64,000 nucleotides of DNA from Rhodocytophaga rosea (GCF_010119975.1 NZ_CP048222.1:1881501-1945500), one strand, 5' to 3'; positions 16,241 through 25,874 are shown, counted from the first letter of the stretch. Numbers and translations: made by a program. The notes: generated by a model from the sequence alone, not told the origin.

Positions 16241-16843
16241 CTAGGTAATCATAGTATAACGTTCATATACCGTCACAATCTCTACAATCTTCCAGCCAGA
16301 ACTGGTATACAACCGTTTGGTAAGCGTAACCTCCATACGCTCATTACCTTCTATAACAATCTTCTGCGGAGGGGTAAAAATATCCGGGTCGATTAAGGAA
16401 GTGGATTGAGGTTCTAAAATAAGGTGAGTAAGAGCTGGATCAAAGGCAAAACCCCACGATACTACCTTAGTAGAAAATTGAGCAGTAATATTGGGGTCAT
16501 AATTAGTAGGTTCAACTTGAAAGCCGTGTAAATCTAGTTCTTGTTTGGGCCAGTAATGTACAAAATAAAAAGAAGGCTGGGAATTATATTGATTTCTTCT
16601 ATTAATTCTTACTTCAATCAGTGTGTTAGGTAAATCGGGCAATTCCTCCAACATATCTGTTGAAGCTTTTCCATCTAAATTAACATCAAGTGCCAGGCTA
16701 CTTGTAGAATGAACAATTTTATATTTACCATGGAACTGCTCATATAATATTTGTACATTTTGATTGGGATTAACCTCTTCTGTTTGCTGGCAGGCTCCTA
16801 AGCAGAATAAGCACAATAGCTCTAATAAAGATTTTATTTTCAT
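16241..16843 (-). CDS. Hypothetical lipoprotein
   Basis: A 200-aa predicted lipoprotein of unrecognised family. It has a short signal sequence (MKIKSLLELLCLFC) and a lipobox with Cys at LGAC followed by QQ. The mature part is beta-rich with many aromatic residues (FYFVHYWPKQELDLHGF, VVSWGFAFDPALTHLIL), ending in a strand pair (EVTLTKRLYTSSGWKIVEIVTVYERY). The composition is more AT-rich than the flanking genes. Function is unknown; Bacteroidota have many such single-gene surface or periplasmic lipoproteins. Confidence 0.72.
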   Translation of the reverse strand: MKIKSLLELLCLFCLGACQQTEEVNPNQNVQILYEQFHGKYKIVHSTSSLALDVNLDGKASTDMLEELPDLPNTLIEVRINRRNQYNSQPSFYFVHYWPKQELDLHGFQVEPTNYDPNITAQFSTKVVSWGFAFDPALTHLILEPQSTSLIDPDIFTPPQKIVIEGNERMEVTLTKRLYTSSGWKIVEIVTVYERYTMIT

Positions 16844-17090
16844 ATTTGTTTAAGGGAACAGGATAATAATCTTAAAGTGTTTTGTTTCTCTATTCATCTT
16901 ATTTTATTGGTTTTCATTGGTGCCAATATATATACATGCACTTGCTATTATTCAATAGTGTATTTTCTATATAGATATTTAATTATAGCTTGTCATGCCT
17001 CAAAAGATAACCATCAGAGAAACATCGCACAATACCGGAAATTAGGTATTTTTTGAGGCTACTCCTTCTCAATGGACAAGAATAGAGACT

Positions 17091-17837
17091 TTAAGCTAAT
17101 AACTCGAGCAATTGCCGGAAATACGGAACAGACAAGCGCAGGCGGCTGCCATACCAGGAAAACATTTCACCATCTACTATTTTAATAATGCTTTCCGGAC
17201 AAATTTCCTTGAATTCAGCTATATATTTTTCGCTAAAAGGGAAAGGTTCAGAAGATAAATATATATAGTCAGGATTGGCATCCGCAAGCATTTCTGGTGT
17301 AATTTCAGGGTAACGGACATGATCGGCAAATACGTTTTCAAAACCGCAACGAACCATCATATCATGAATAAAAGTATGGCTACCGGCAGCCATATAGGGG
17401 TTCCGCCAGATCAGATACGCTACTTTTTTTCGGGAAACGGCTTGTAGTCCGGCAAATGCGGTTTGAATTTGCACTGAAATTTCTAAAGCTTTCGATTGAG
17501 TTCCGGTTAATTTACCCACTTCACTTATCATGTGCAGCGCATCTTCCAGGGTATAAATATCACTCATCCAGACAGGATATTTCTGCTGGAGTTGCTCAAT
17601 ACCTTCCTTATAATTTTCTTCTTTGTTTGCCAGAATCAGGTCTGGTTGCAGGCCATCGATTGTATCGAAATGAAAGTGTTTGGTGCCTCCGATCTTGGGC
17701 ATATGCCTGCAAAACTCTGCCGGATGAATACAAAATTTGGTAATTCCTACTACTCTTTCAGCCAGACCTAAGTCGAACAATAATTCTGTTTGCGAAGGAA
17801 CAAGAGAAATAATTCGTTGGGGAAAGGAGGTAATCAT
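17091..17837 (-). CDS. BtuF-like helical backbone metal receptor protein without signal peptide
   Basis: A 248-aa protein of the BtuF/FhuD-like periplasmic binding fold, usually the substrate receptor of vitamin B12, heme or iron-siderophore importers. It begins RIISLVPSQTELLFDLGL, followed by VVGITKFCIHPAEFCRHMPKIGG and DTIDGLQPDLILANKEEN, all typical of class III binding proteins; the C-terminal lobe has EVGKLTG and YIYLSSEPFPF. The sequence starts directly at the fold with MITSFPQRI: no signal peptide or lipobox is present, and no ABC permease or ATPase gene is adjacent. It may therefore be cytoplasmic. I cannot infer the ligand. Confidence 0.8.
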   Translation of the reverse strand: MITSFPQRIISLVPSQTELLFDLGLAERVVGITKFCIHPAEFCRHMPKIGGTKHFHFDTIDGLQPDLILANKEENYKEGIEQLQQKYPVWMSDIYTLEDALHMISEVGKLTGTQSKALEISVQIQTAFAGLQAVSRKKVAYLIWRNPYMAAGSHTFIHDMMVRCGFENVFADHVRYPEITPEMLADANPDYIYLSSEPFPFSEKYIAEFKEICPESIIKIVDGEMFSWYGSRLRLSVPYFRQLLELLA

Positions 17838-17884
17838 AAATAGCAGTTACGGTTCCTTTTCAAAAATAGAATGGTAAAGTCAGA

Positions 17885-18601
17885 TTACAGATTTTTCTCC
17901 AGCTGTTTAATCAATACATCAAAATCTTTAGGATACGGGGCTTCAAAGCTTAGTTCTTCTCCATTCAACAAGGTAAAACTAAGTGAACGGGCATGTAAAG
18001 CTACTCTCTGGATCAGCGGCTGTTCTTCCGTATCTTTTTTAAGGTTGAACTTCTTTTTAATACTTGACAAATAAATGTACTCCCCGCCATATTGCGGATC
18101 GCACACAATAGGCGCTTTAAGGGTACTCAAATGAATGCGGATCTGATGCATACGCCCGGTTACTGGCTTGCATTCGATCAGGCTGTGTTTCTGATACAGT
18201 TTCAGGGTAGTAAAATAAGTTTCTGCTTCTTTCCCCTTCTGCCGGTCGATTTTAACGGTGCCATTGGTGAGCGGAAGGATGGATAAAAATACCCGCTGAT
18301 TTTCAAAGGTATGAATGCCACTCACTACGGCATGATATATCTTATTAACCTGCCGTTTTTCAAACTGAATAGCCAGGGACCGGTAGGCTTCCGGATGTTT
18401 GGCCAGGGCAAGAATACCAGACGTTTCCTTATCCAAGCGGTGAGCGATCTGTATGTCCGGGTGATACAATCTGGCCATGCGGAGTATATTATTTGCTTCA
18501 CCAGACCGTTCGTCCAGCGAAGAGATATGCGGTGGCTTATTGATCAGGATATAATCGTCGTTTTCAAAAATAATCAGGTCTTCAAATTGTATAGGCGGCA
18601 T
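17885..18601 (-). CDS. RluA-family 23S rRNA or tRNA pseudouridine synthase
   Basis: A 238-aa RluA-family pseudouridine synthase that isomerises specific uridines in RNA. The catalytic Asp lies in the diagnostic AHRLDKETSGIL, and the family motifs YHAVVSG and GRMHQIRIHLS are present. No S4 RNA-binding domain precedes it, so it is a short form like RluA or TruC. The start ATG gives MPPIQFEDLIIFEND. The target nucleotide cannot be predicted. It lies in the same orientation as the histidine kinase gene upstream, separated by a 178-bp repeat-rich spacer, so co-transcription is possible but not obvious. Confidence 0.88.
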   Translation of the reverse strand: MPPIQFEDLIIFENDDYILINKPPHISSLDERSGEANNILRMARLYHPDIQIAHRLDKETSGILALAKHPEAYRSLAIQFEKRQVNKIYHAVVSGIHTFENQRVFLSILPLTNGTVKIDRQKGKEAETYFTTLKLYQKHSLIECKPVTGRMHQIRIHLSTLKAPIVCDPQYGGEYIYLSSIKKKFNLKKDTEEQPLIQRVALHARSLSFTLLNGEELSFEAPYPKDFDVLIKQLEKNL

Positions 18602-18604
18602 ATC

Positions 18605-18634
18605 TTAATTACTAATTACGAATTACAAATTACG
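18605..18634. repeat. Degenerate inverted copy of the AATTCGT repeat
   Basis: Reads AATTACTAATTACGAATTAC and continues AAATTACGG. ACGAATT is the reverse complement of AATTCGT, so this run is opposite in orientation to the array at 18722-18777 about 90 bp away. The two could pair into a long hairpin in RNA or single-stranded DNA. Confidence 0.6.
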
Positions 18635-18721
18635 GATGGCAGGCTGAAGGGTTAAATTATTTACTGGTTAGATGGTTGAATAGTTAATACTAGTTATACA
18701 AACCGGCTCTTAAAGAAACGT

Positions 18722-18777
18722 AATTCGTAATTCGTAATTCGTAATTCGTAATTCGTAATTCGTAATTCGTAATTCGT
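18722..18777. repeat. Eight tandem copies of AATTCGT
   Basis: Eight perfect 7-bp units followed by AATT, ending against the TAA stop (18780-18782) of the minus-strand histidine kinase gene. The same unit and the same position relative to the stop are found at 2761-2809, so the placement is not random. Confidence 0.95.
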
Positions 18778-18779
18778 AA

Positions 18780-19823
18780 TTAATTTTTCCCTTCGCCTTT
18801 GTCCAGTTTAAAAATAAAGGTAGTGCCTTTGCCCATTTTGCTGGTCACACTTACCTTAGATCTGTGGGCTTCGATAATATGTTTGACAATGGCCAGACCC
18901 AATCCGGTTCCGCCTTTGTCTTTTGATCGGCTCTTTTCTATGCGGTAAAAACGTTCAAAAATCCGCTTGAGATGTTCTGGTTCTATGCCAGGGCCATCGT
19001 CTTTTACAGCTACGAGCAAATGGTCTTTTTCAGAATCAAAGGAAACCAGTACCCGTCCGTCTTCCCGGCCATATTTAATCGCATTATCAATCAGGTTGGT
19101 CATTACCTGGCCGATTCGCTGTACATCTGCGTATGCCCACACAGTGCCTTGATTTCCTTTGTTAAACCGCAACCGGATACGTTTGGCATCTGCTTTTTCT
19201 TCCAGCTGTTCAAATACTTCAGCCGTCAGTTGCCGGATGTCAAATTTTTCGTAGCGCATTTTAATATCACCGGTCTCCATCTGCGACAGGGTGAGCAGGT
19301 CCTGCACCAGGGCATCGAGTCCATCCAGACTACGGGCCGCTTTATCGAGGAATTTATCCCGGACATTTTTATCATCTACGGCTCCATCAATTAAGGTATG
19401 AATAAAGCCCTGCGCCGCAAAAATGGGGGTTTTCAGTTCGTGCGAAACATTGGCCAGAAATTCTTTCCGGAAGTTTTCCAGCTTTTTTAATTCATCTATT
19501 TCCTGCTGTTTTTTGGTGGCATAAGTAAATATCTCTTCATTTAAACGGCGGAGCGGATTGGTATCAATCACGATCTGTTTGCGGGGAAGTTTAAAATCTT
19601 TCTTTTTTACCTTATCGATCAGAATAAAAATTTTGTTGATCTCCCGGAATACCAGAAATTCCAGTGAAAAATAGAATAGCAGGAAGGAAGCAGCAAAAGC
19701 AATACTGAATGCCACAAACAGGGCAGTGCCGGGTGTGTCTTTTACCAGCGACAGGAAAGCAGTAGTAATAAGGGCGATAGAGCCTGCTAATACAAACGCA
19801 ATTCCTTTCGGACTAAACAACAT
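18780..19823 (-). CDS. PhoR-like sensor histidine kinase
   Basis: A 347-aa membrane-bound sensor kinase. Two transmembrane helices occupy about residues 5-27 and 34-60, with almost no periplasmic loop, followed by a short linker (FILIDKVKKKDFKLPRKQ). The HisKA box NVSHELKTPIFAAQG has the phosphorylated His at 128. The ATPase domain carries the N box (MTNLIDNAIKYG), G1 (DDGPGIEPEH), the F box (ERFYRIEKSRS) and G2 (GTGLGLAIV). The very small sensor region suggests an intramembrane or phosphate-uptake-linked PhoR type. It lies 14 bp downstream of its response regulator, so the two form one transcript. Confidence 0.9.
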   Translation of the reverse strand: MLFSPKGIAFVLAGSIALITTAFLSLVKDTPGTALFVAFSIAFAASFLLFYFSLEFLVFREINKIFILIDKVKKKDFKLPRKQIVIDTNPLRRLNEEIFTYATKKQQEIDELKKLENFRKEFLANVSHELKTPIFAAQGFIHTLIDGAVDDKNVRDKFLDKAARSLDGLDALVQDLLTLSQMETGDIKMRYEKFDIRQLTAEVFEQLEEKADAKRIRLRFNKGNQGTVWAYADVQRIGQVMTNLIDNAIKYGREDGRVLVSFDSEKDHLLVAVKDDGPGIEPEHLKRIFERFYRIEKSRSKDKGGTGLGLAIVKHIIEAHRSKVSVTSKMGKGTTFIFKLDKGEGKN

Positions 19824-19837
19824 CGGCGATACCTTCT

Positions 19838-20530
19838 TTAATCATTCAGGTCAAATTTATACCCTACGCCCTTTATCGTTTTGATATAGCCTTCCCCTAT
19901 TTTTTCGCGCACTTTCCGGATGTGTACATCTACCGTGCGGGCCAGTACATATACATCTGAACCCCAGATGCTTTGCAAGAGGTCATCCCGGCTGAATACT
20001 TTATTAGGGTTTTGTGCCAGAAAAAATAACAGTTCAAACTCTTTTTTCGGCAAGGTGATGGGCACACCTTTGTTAAATACCGTATAGCTTTTCCGGTCGA
20101 TAACCAGATCTCCGATACTTACTTTATCGTCCTGCTTTGTCTTTTTGGATTCACGCCTGAACAAAGCGCTTATCCGGCTCATGAGTGCTCTGGGTTTGAT
20201 AGGCTTGGTAATATAATCATCAGCCCCAATATCAAAAGCGGCTACTTCTGAATATTCTTCTACCCTGGCTGTCAGGAAAATAATAAAGCTATTACTTAAT
20301 TCAGGCATTTCCCGCATACGGCGGCCGGTTTCTACCCCGTCAATGGCTGGCATCATAATGTCCATCAGAACCAGGTTGGGCAGAAAATCTCTGGCAATTT
20401 CGAGGGCTTTTTTTCCATCGGGAGCTGTTTTTACCTCATAGCCTTCTTTTACCAGATTGTATTGCAATAATTCTAAGATATCCGGTTCGTCGTCTACTAC
20501 CAGTACTCTGTGTGGTTGATGGGTGCTCAT
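19838..20530 (-). CDS. OmpR/PhoB-family response regulator
   Basis: A 230-aa two-domain response regulator. The receiver domain (1-125) has the acidic pair VVDDE, the phosphoacceptor Asp57 in VLMDIMMP, and the switch region TAR and KPIKP. The C-terminal winged helix (about 140-228) has the OmpR/PhoB signature KEFELLFFLAQNPNKVFSRD and RTVDVHIRKVREKIG ... TIKGVGYKF. The frame is open to 20575, but the ATG at 20530 gives the normal receiver start. It precedes and is probably co-transcribed with its kinase. Targets are unknown. Confidence 0.9.
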   Translation of the reverse strand: MSTHQPHRVLVVDDEPDILELLQYNLVKEGYEVKTAPDGKKALEIARDFLPNLVLMDIMMPAIDGVETGRRMREMPELSNSFIIFLTARVEEYSEVAAFDIGADDYITKPIKPRALMSRISALFRRESKKTKQDDKVSIGDLVIDRKSYTVFNKGVPITLPKKEFELLFFLAQNPNKVFSRDDLLQSIWGSDVYVLARTVDVHIRKVREKIGEGYIKTIKGVGYKFDLND

Positions 20531-20593
20531 AAGGTTAGGTTGGCGATAGAAGATTATAAAAATAATCAGCCGCAATTTACTTTTATTTATTCA

Positions 20594-20650
20594 AAAACTA
20601 AGGAGGGTGGCAGCAAAAGTTTAGATTTTGCTGCCACCCTCCTTAGTTTA
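20594..20650 (-). terminator. Long perfect hairpin terminator of the TlpA gene
   Basis: A perfect 24-bp inverted repeat (20595-20618 with 20626-20649) around a 7-nt loop. On the minus strand it ends in TTTTTGAAT, so it would terminate the TlpA transcript 55 nt after its stop codon and insulate the response regulator operon. Confidence 0.9.
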
Positions 20651-20703
20651 TAAACTACTCTCTCAGAATATTTTATTACATTCTGACAAATCAGACTTTA
20701 CTA

Positions 20704-21255
20704 TTATGCTTTTTCTTTAAACATTTTTTTCAAGGTTTTATCCAGTTCGGCACCTCTCAGGTCGGTAGCTACAATGGTCCCATCTTTATCAACCAGAAAA
20801 GTAGCCGGAATAGCTTCAACCTTATAAGTAGTAGCTGCTTTGCCATACCACCCTTTGGGGTCAATTACATGATACGGCCACACCAGTTCATCTTTCTCAA
20901 CGGCTTTTATCCATTTGTCTTTGCTCTGATCGATGGAAACACTGAATACAGTGAAGCCTTTGTCTTTATAGGCATTATATATTTCCACCGTATAGGGATT
21001 TTCTTTACGGCAAGGTCCACACCAGGAAGCCCAGAAATCGATCAGCACTACTTTTCCTTTCAGGGAAGATAGTTTAATGGTTTTTCCATTAATATCTGTC
21101 AGTTCGATATCAGGCGCTTTTTTGCCCACTTCCGGCGCATCTTTCCGAAGAACAACAGCCTGTTTGTTTACCTCCATTGTCTGAGGTTGAAAAGCGGTAA
21201 AAGAAATCAGCGGCAGTAAGACGCTGGTCAGCAATAAAGTTTTAATATATGACAT
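20704..21255 (-). CDS. TlpA-like exported thioredoxin-fold protein
   Basis: A 183-aa thiol-disulfide oxidoreductase of the TlpA/ResA type. An N-terminal hydrophobic signal (IKTLLLTSVLLPLISFTAF) is followed by the thioredoxin fold: APDIELTDINGKTIKLSSLKG, then LIDFWASWCGPCRKENP with the redox-active WCGPC, and the cis-Pro segment EAIPATFLVDKDG. Such proteins act in the periplasm, commonly in cytochrome c maturation or redox balance. Given the large c-type cytochrome load encoded elsewhere in the window, a role in keeping heme-site cysteines reduced is plausible but not shown. It is a monocistronic gene with a strong terminator. Confidence 0.87.
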   Translation of the reverse strand: MSYIKTLLLTSVLLPLISFTAFQPQTMEVNKQAVVLRKDAPEVGKKAPDIELTDINGKTIKLSSLKGKVVLIDFWASWCGPCRKENPYTVEIYNAYKDKGFTVFSVSIDQSKDKWIKAVEKDELVWPYHVIDPKGWYGKAATTYKVEAIPATFLVDKDGTIVATDLRGAELDKTLKKMFKEKA

Positions 21256-21338
21256 AATAAGTTTAAAAATTTGAAGATGTAAAAATTGGAAAATTAATTA
21301 ATCTCTCGAAAAACAATAATCTGCTTAAAAGAGAGCTA

Positions 21339-22133
21339 TCAGTAAAAATGAATATCATTTTTTAAGCCTTTGTGCCGTTTGAGTTCAACTTCTATCACAC
21401 CAGGTAAGAAAGAGAACTCCGACTCAACTTTAATGGGTATCTTATTTTCATCATCCGATATCCAGATGCGGATGGCATTTTCGTCTTTAAATAATTGATT
21501 ATCGGGCATAATAGGTGTTATTTTTAAACACTTAATCTTACCGAATTTGGTTTTTACCTCTCCCCTACCCCTGAATTTAACCTTAAAATTGTAGAATTCA
21601 TCATCGAAAAAGGCACTTACCGCAATCGTATCTCCTTCCCGGTATTTGTTAAAATCCAGTGTCCGCAGGTAATAATAGCCGCTTACCAGATCCTGAACGT
21701 TGGAAGGAATGGTAAATTCTTTGGTTTCCTGGTTTTTCTCCTCCGACCGGACAGTTTTCCGGATATGGTCAAAAAATACCCATTCCTCTTTCCGGTACTT
21801 ATTTTCCTGAATATTAGTATAAAACCGCTGCGGAATCAGCGCACTTGTGTCAATATACGAACGCCACGTATCACGCACTTTGTAACCTACCTCAAAGGTA
21901 CCGGAAGTCCTTCCAGATACATTTACCTTATAACATATCCTTTCATTAATTCTGTATAGGGTTGGACTTACCTCAATTACACTTTCACCTATATTCAAAA
22001 AACCGTAGTGTAATCTGTATTCCAGAACTTCGCCAGCTGTGAAACTTTCATTAATCACGCGCCGGTAAGAATCCTTCATTATAAATCCGCAAGCCAACAC
22101 AACCAGAATCACATATATAAACAGCTTTCGCAT
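21339..22133 (-). CDS. DUF3108 domain-containing exported protein
   Basis: A 264-aa protein of the DUF3108 family. It has an N-terminal hydrophobic segment (LFIYVILVVLACGFI) acting as signal or anchor, then the family pattern FTAGEVLEYRLHYGFLNIGESVIEV, RVRDTW-like KVRDTWRSYID, and a beta-rich second half with FTIPSNVQDLVSGYYYLRTLDF and IRIWISDDENKIPIKVE. The family is common in Gram-negative bacteria and its role is unknown; it is often placed in the periplasm. The gene is separated from its upstream minus-strand neighbour by about 180 bp and appears independent. Confidence 0.83.
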   Translation of the reverse strand: MRKLFIYVILVVLACGFIMKDSYRRVINESFTAGEVLEYRLHYGFLNIGESVIEVSPTLYRINERICYKVNVSGRTSGTFEVGYKVRDTWRSYIDTSALIPQRFYTNIQENKYRKEEWVFFDHIRKTVRSEEKNQETKEFTIPSNVQDLVSGYYYLRTLDFNKYREGDTIAVSAFFDDEFYNFKVKFRGRGEVKTKFGKIKCLKITPIMPDNQLFKDENAIRIWISDDENKIPIKVESEFSFLPGVIEVELKRHKGLKNDIHFY

Positions 22134-22310
22134 GGCTTAGTTTAAATTTATTGCAAAACGCTCAAATGTTATACCAGTTGCCCAAACAAACATCAGCTTT
22201 TATGCTGATGAGGGCATATAAAATTAACGAAATATCTTAAAAACAGATTTATCATTTTTTTAAATCAACCCAGGCTTATGTAATATTACCTTCATACTGG
22301 CCATCTGTTC

Positions 22311-23348
22311 TTACAGAGAACGATAGGTTTGTTTCAGATAGGCCAGATACTTTTTAAAATCCGACTTAAATTTTGTTCTGAACTCTTGCTCAAACTGGTT
22401 TTGCCTGGCACGGTAGCGGATAAAATCTGCAAAATAGGTATTGTTCGGCAAAGGTTCTTCTTTTTCAACTACCCGGTTTGTATCACTTCTCACTCCTGCA
22501 TATGTCAGTGTATCAGCCGTATCCATAATTTTCCGGATCAAGTGATACTTCAATGTATCTTTGGTAGCCCTGGTAACCGTTGACGTAAAATTTTTATACA
22601 AACTATCCAGCAGATCGGCCCCACGTAAGATATGTGCGGTGTATTTTTCCCGGTTATATTTTCCGTTTTCATAGCGGCGGTATTCTCTGGAATCTATGCC
22701 GTATTTGTACATTAAAAACTGCTGCGCTCCATGATCGCCTACAAAACTGGCCAGGTTCTCGTTGTACTCCACATTGTTTTTGATGTACAAAGTAGCATGC
22801 GTCAATTCATGAATGATCAGATTTGCGAGTTGCCCTTCGTTGCGTTCCAGCATACTAGTCAGAATTGGATCTTTAAACCATCCTAACGTAGACCAGCCAG
22901 CTACTTCATCAATTTCCGTATCCAGTCCTTCTTTTTTTAATTCAGCTTCCTGCTTTTGTGCTTTTCCATACTCAAAAAAACCTTTGTACGTAAAAGCCCC
23001 TAGTAAAGGAAATTTCCATTCTACCGGTTCCAGGCTATAAGGTTCACAGGCGGTTACGACCCAAAGTACTGGTTTGCCTTTCTGGTCATATACGGTTGTA
23101 TAGTTATCCGAATCATTGATACCCAGAGAATCTATGGCATACTTCCGGATCTCCTGAATCAGGGTGAGTTTACGCTTGAGTGAATCAGGAAAAGCAGGAT
23201 CAGCCATGTATTCTTGCAGCGGCCGGGCATTGTAAATAATCCGTAATTGCCCGTAGCCTTGCCCAATTCCATACCAGACCAGTTCATACTGCCAGATCAC
23301 CAGCAAGGCTAGAATAATCAGAATGGTATAAATAATCTTTTTAATCAC
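22311..23348 (-). CDS. Putative zinc aminopeptidase (COG4324 type)
   Basis: A 345-aa predicted aminopeptidase. One N-terminal transmembrane helix (IIYTILIILALLVIWQYELVW) would anchor it with the catalytic part outside. The zinc-binding motif HELTHATLYIK is followed by a conserved NENLASFVGDHGAQQFL in which a Glu can serve as the third ligand, as in metallopeptidases of this family. The region GAFTYKGFFEYGKAQKQE and DEVAGWSTLGWFKDPIL also matches the family. It overlaps the upstream gene by 8 bp, so both are co-translated from one transcript. The substrate is unknown. Confidence 0.83.
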   Translation of the reverse strand: MIKKIIYTILIILALLVIWQYELVWYGIGQGYGQLRIIYNARPLQEYMADPAFPDSLKRKLTLIQEIRKYAIDSLGINDSDNYTTVYDQKGKPVLWVVTACEPYSLEPVEWKFPLLGAFTYKGFFEYGKAQKQEAELKKEGLDTEIDEVAGWSTLGWFKDPILTSMLERNEGQLANLIIHELTHATLYIKNNVEYNENLASFVGDHGAQQFLMYKYGIDSREYRRYENGKYNREKYTAHILRGADLLDSLYKNFTSTVTRATKDTLKYHLIRKIMDTADTLTYAGVRSDTNRVVEKEEPLPNNTYFADFIRYRARQNQFEQEFRTKFKSDFKKYLAYLKQTYRSL

Positions 23349-24564
23349 TTTCCAGAGGTTTAACTTTCTTTAACAAAAAATTCTGCCGGTAGGTTATATA
23401 AAATCCGTGCGAAAACTCAAAAGTACCCATAGGCAGGTTATACACAGGTTCTATTCGTAACGTAAAAACCAGGCCATTCATTATTTTAAAATCCTTCATC
23501 AACCGGATAATTAGCAGTTCCCGGTCTGTTTCATGGTAAGGTAAGGTATCTGCTGGCTGTGCAAGTACTCTGGGATTAGGTTTTTCTGGTTTTTCATCCG
23601 GATCAGGAGGGGCAATACTGATGCGGGGCGGAAATACAGCCACCGATTGATACAGATTTCCTCCCTGCCAGGAACGGAAACGGTTCGCCTGCCAGTATGA
23701 AGCCATAATTTCCAGCCATTTGCTTTCCAGCGACATATTTAAATACAGGCCACTGCCATATGCATATATATTCACTTTCCGGGAAGAGAAATCCTGAAAC
23801 CAGGTTGCGTAGGCATCCATTCTGATCTTGCGGATGTTTGTGCTTGAACCTAGTAAATGCTGGCTACTGATTCCCAGCGCTCCGTTAAACCAGTTGGTTA
23901 GATTATTGGCATATTGTCCGATTTGTCCGCCCCGGTGGAATATCTGGATTTGCAGCGGACTTTCCAGGACAAAATTATTCTTTCTCACCCAGGTAAAGGC
24001 TCCGGAAAATCCTACAGAAATTTCTTCCTGAAAAGGCGAATCTTTATAAATCATCCGCAGCCAGTCTACCCAGAGATCAGCCCGTATCCTTTTTTTATTA
24101 TATAAGAATTGCAGGCCATTTTCCTGGCGCTTGTTGATGATCCGTTCAAAATCTAATAAAGGTTCGATTAGCTGGTGAGTTAAGGCTCCTTCCAGGGTTC
24201 CGAAAATAAGGGCAAATGAATCTTTCTGGTATTTCAGGCTAAACGTGGGTTCAAAACTTGTATAGGAAGGGTTGCCAAAATCTTTCCAGGCAAAAACGCC
24301 AGCTCTCAGTTTCATATGGGCAGAAGGCTGATAGGTCAGTTCGGGATGGAGCTGGTAACCGAACAAGGTATACCCGGGTACAATATCGTTGAAATATTCA
24401 TTGTTTTTAAAGAAGCTGAAGGAATGCACAGACAGGTTCAATCTGTTTTCATGAGCCGGCTGGAGGGTATCGTAAAAAGTAAATGCACTGTTATTCAGTT
24501 GCGCAAACCCCTGGCAAAAGAGCAGTACATACAAGCAAAAAAAAGCCGCAAAGGTAAGACGCAT
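23341..24564 (-). CDS. Outer-membrane-type beta-barrel-like protein
   Basis: A 407-aa exported protein with a clear signal peptide ([20 protein letters not shown]). The mature protein has many alternating, aromatic-rich strands ([57 protein letters not shown]-like segments) that suit a beta barrel, and it ends with a short basic stretch after [12 protein letters not shown] do not recognise a named family. The aminopeptidase gene overlaps its 3' end by 8 bp, so the two probably work at the same envelope location. Confidence 0.68.
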   Translation of the reverse strand: MRLTFAAFFCLYVLLFCQGFAQLNNSAFTFYDTLQPAHENRLNLSVHSFSFFKNNEYFNDIVPGYTLFGYQLHPELTYQPSAHMKLRAGVFAWKDFGNPSYTSFEPTFSLKYQKDSFALIFGTLEGALTHQLIEPLLDFERIINKRQENGLQFLYNKKRIRADLWVDWLRMIYKDSPFQEEISVGFSGAFTWVRKNNFVLESPLQIQIFHRGGQIGQYANNLTNWFNGALGISSQHLLGSSTNIRKIRMDAYATWFQDFSSRKVNIYAYGSGLYLNMSLESKWLEIMASYWQANRFRSWQGGNLYQSVAVFPPRISIAPPDPDEKPEKPNPRVLAQPADTLPYHETDRELLIIRLMKDFKIMNGLVFTLRIEPVYNLPMGTFEFSHGFYITYRQNFLLKKVKPLESD

Positions 24565-24748
24565 GTCAGGAAAAGAGCTGGTAAAAGGCAGGATTTTTAA
24601 GGCCCGAAAGATAGTTTTTTTGCATTACTTCAGGCAAAAAAGATCACAATATTTACGCATAAAATCTATTAGTTTCGGGAAAAAGTGCGTAACTTGTTAC
24701 CTCAAAACTAATAGTAAAACCAGTAAATTTAACACAAAAACTTTCAAA

Positions 24749-25822
24749 ATGACTGATAAATCAGCAAAGTTAAAAGCCTTACAGACCACCATTGAAAAGC
24801 TGGACAAAACATACGGTAAAGGTACTGTGATGAGGTTAAGCGACGAAAAAATAGTAGATATTCCTGCTATTTCTACCGGCTCCCTGGGCCTGGATATCGC
24901 TTTAGGAATTGGTGGCTTGCCCAGAGGCAGAGTTGTCGAGATATATGGCCCTGAATCTTCCGGTAAAACTACGCTTACCATGCATTGCATTGCCGAAGCG
25001 CAGAAAGCCGGTGGCCTGGCTGCTTTTATTGATGCAGAACATGCTTTCGACCGGACCTATGCACAAAAATTAGGCATTGATACCGAAAACCTGTTGATTT
25101 CACAGCCTGATAATGGAGAGCAAGCACTTGAAATTGCTGAACACCTGATCAGTTCTGGTGCTATTGACATTATTGTTATTGACTCTGTTGCTGCCCTGGT
25201 TCCCCGTGGTGAACTGGAAGGTGAAATGGGCGACAGTAAAATGGGTTTACAAGCCCGTCTGATGTCACAGGCCCTGCGTAAACTGACCGGCACGATTAAT
25301 AAAACCGGCTGCTGCTGTATCTTTATTAACCAGTTGCGTGAAAAAATCGGTGTGATGTTTGGTAACCCCGAAACCACTACCGGTGGGAATGCCCTCAAAT
25401 TCTATGCTTCGGTTCGCCTGGATATCCGCCGTATCGGACAAATCAAAGAAGGGGCAGATAACATTATTGGTAACCGTACCAAAGTAAAAGTGGTTAAAAA
25501 TAAAGTAGCTCCTCCTTTTAAAGTGATTGAGTTTGACATTATGTATGGAGAAGGTATTTCTAAAGTAGGTGAAATTCTTGACCTGGGTGTAGAATTAGAG
25601 ATTATTAAGAAATCTGGTTCCTGGTTCTCCTATGATGGCAACAAACTTGGTCAGGGACGGGATGGTGTAAAAAATATCCTGCAGGACAATCCGGAACTGA
25701 TGAATGAGATCGAAAACAAAATCCGCGCTAAGATCAAAAGCGGCGATGTAGCCGTAGGTGAGGAAAAACTTGCCAAAGCTGGTGTAAAAGCCCCGGTAGA
25801 AGATTTTGAAGACGAAGCATAA
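24749..25822 (+). CDS. recA: Recombinase RecA
   Basis: A full-length RecA of 357 aa, the ATP-dependent strand-exchange protein of homologous recombination and SOS induction. Visible motifs: YGKGTVMRL, Walker A GPESSGKT, the catalytic Glu segment [10 protein letters not shown], Walker [16 protein letters not shown] with [24 protein letters not shown] (loop L1 region), and [29 protein letters not shown] (loop L2). The C-terminal acidic tail ends in VEDFEDEA. The frame is open back to 24563, but the ATG at 24749 ([11 protein letters not shown]) matches the family N-terminus. No SOS box of the E. coli type is seen. A hairpin terminator follows. Confidence 0.97.
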   Translation: MTDKSAKLKALQTTIEKLDKTYGKGTVMRLSDEKIVDIPAISTGSLGLDIALGIGGLPRGRVVEIYGPESSGKTTLTMHCIAEAQKAGGLAAFIDAEHAFDRTYAQKLGIDTENLLISQPDNGEQALEIAEHLISSGAIDIIVIDSVAALVPRGELEGEMGDSKMGLQARLMSQALRKLTGTINKTGCCCIFINQLREKIGVMFGNPETTTGGNALKFYASVRLDIRRIGQIKEGADNIIGNRTKVKVVKNKVAPPFKVIEFDIMYGEGISKVGEILDLGVELEIIKKSGSWFSYDGNKLGQGRDGVKNILQDNPELMNEIENKIRAKIKSGDVAVGEEKLAKAGVKAPVEDFEDEA

Positions 25823-25844
25823 TTCTCTATTTTTTTAGATATAT

Positions 25845-25874
25845 AAAAAGCCATACAAGTTTGTATGGCTTTTT
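25845..25874 (+). terminator. Rho-independent terminator of recA
   Basis: AAAAAGCCATACAA (25845-25858) is followed, after GT, by its exact complement at 25861-25874, ending in TTTTT. It lies 23 nt after the recA stop. Confidence 0.9.

Noticed and set aside
24563-24748. 62-residue N-terminal extension of RecA
   Set aside because: RecA homology starts at 24749, and the extension is in AT-rich promoter-like sequence.
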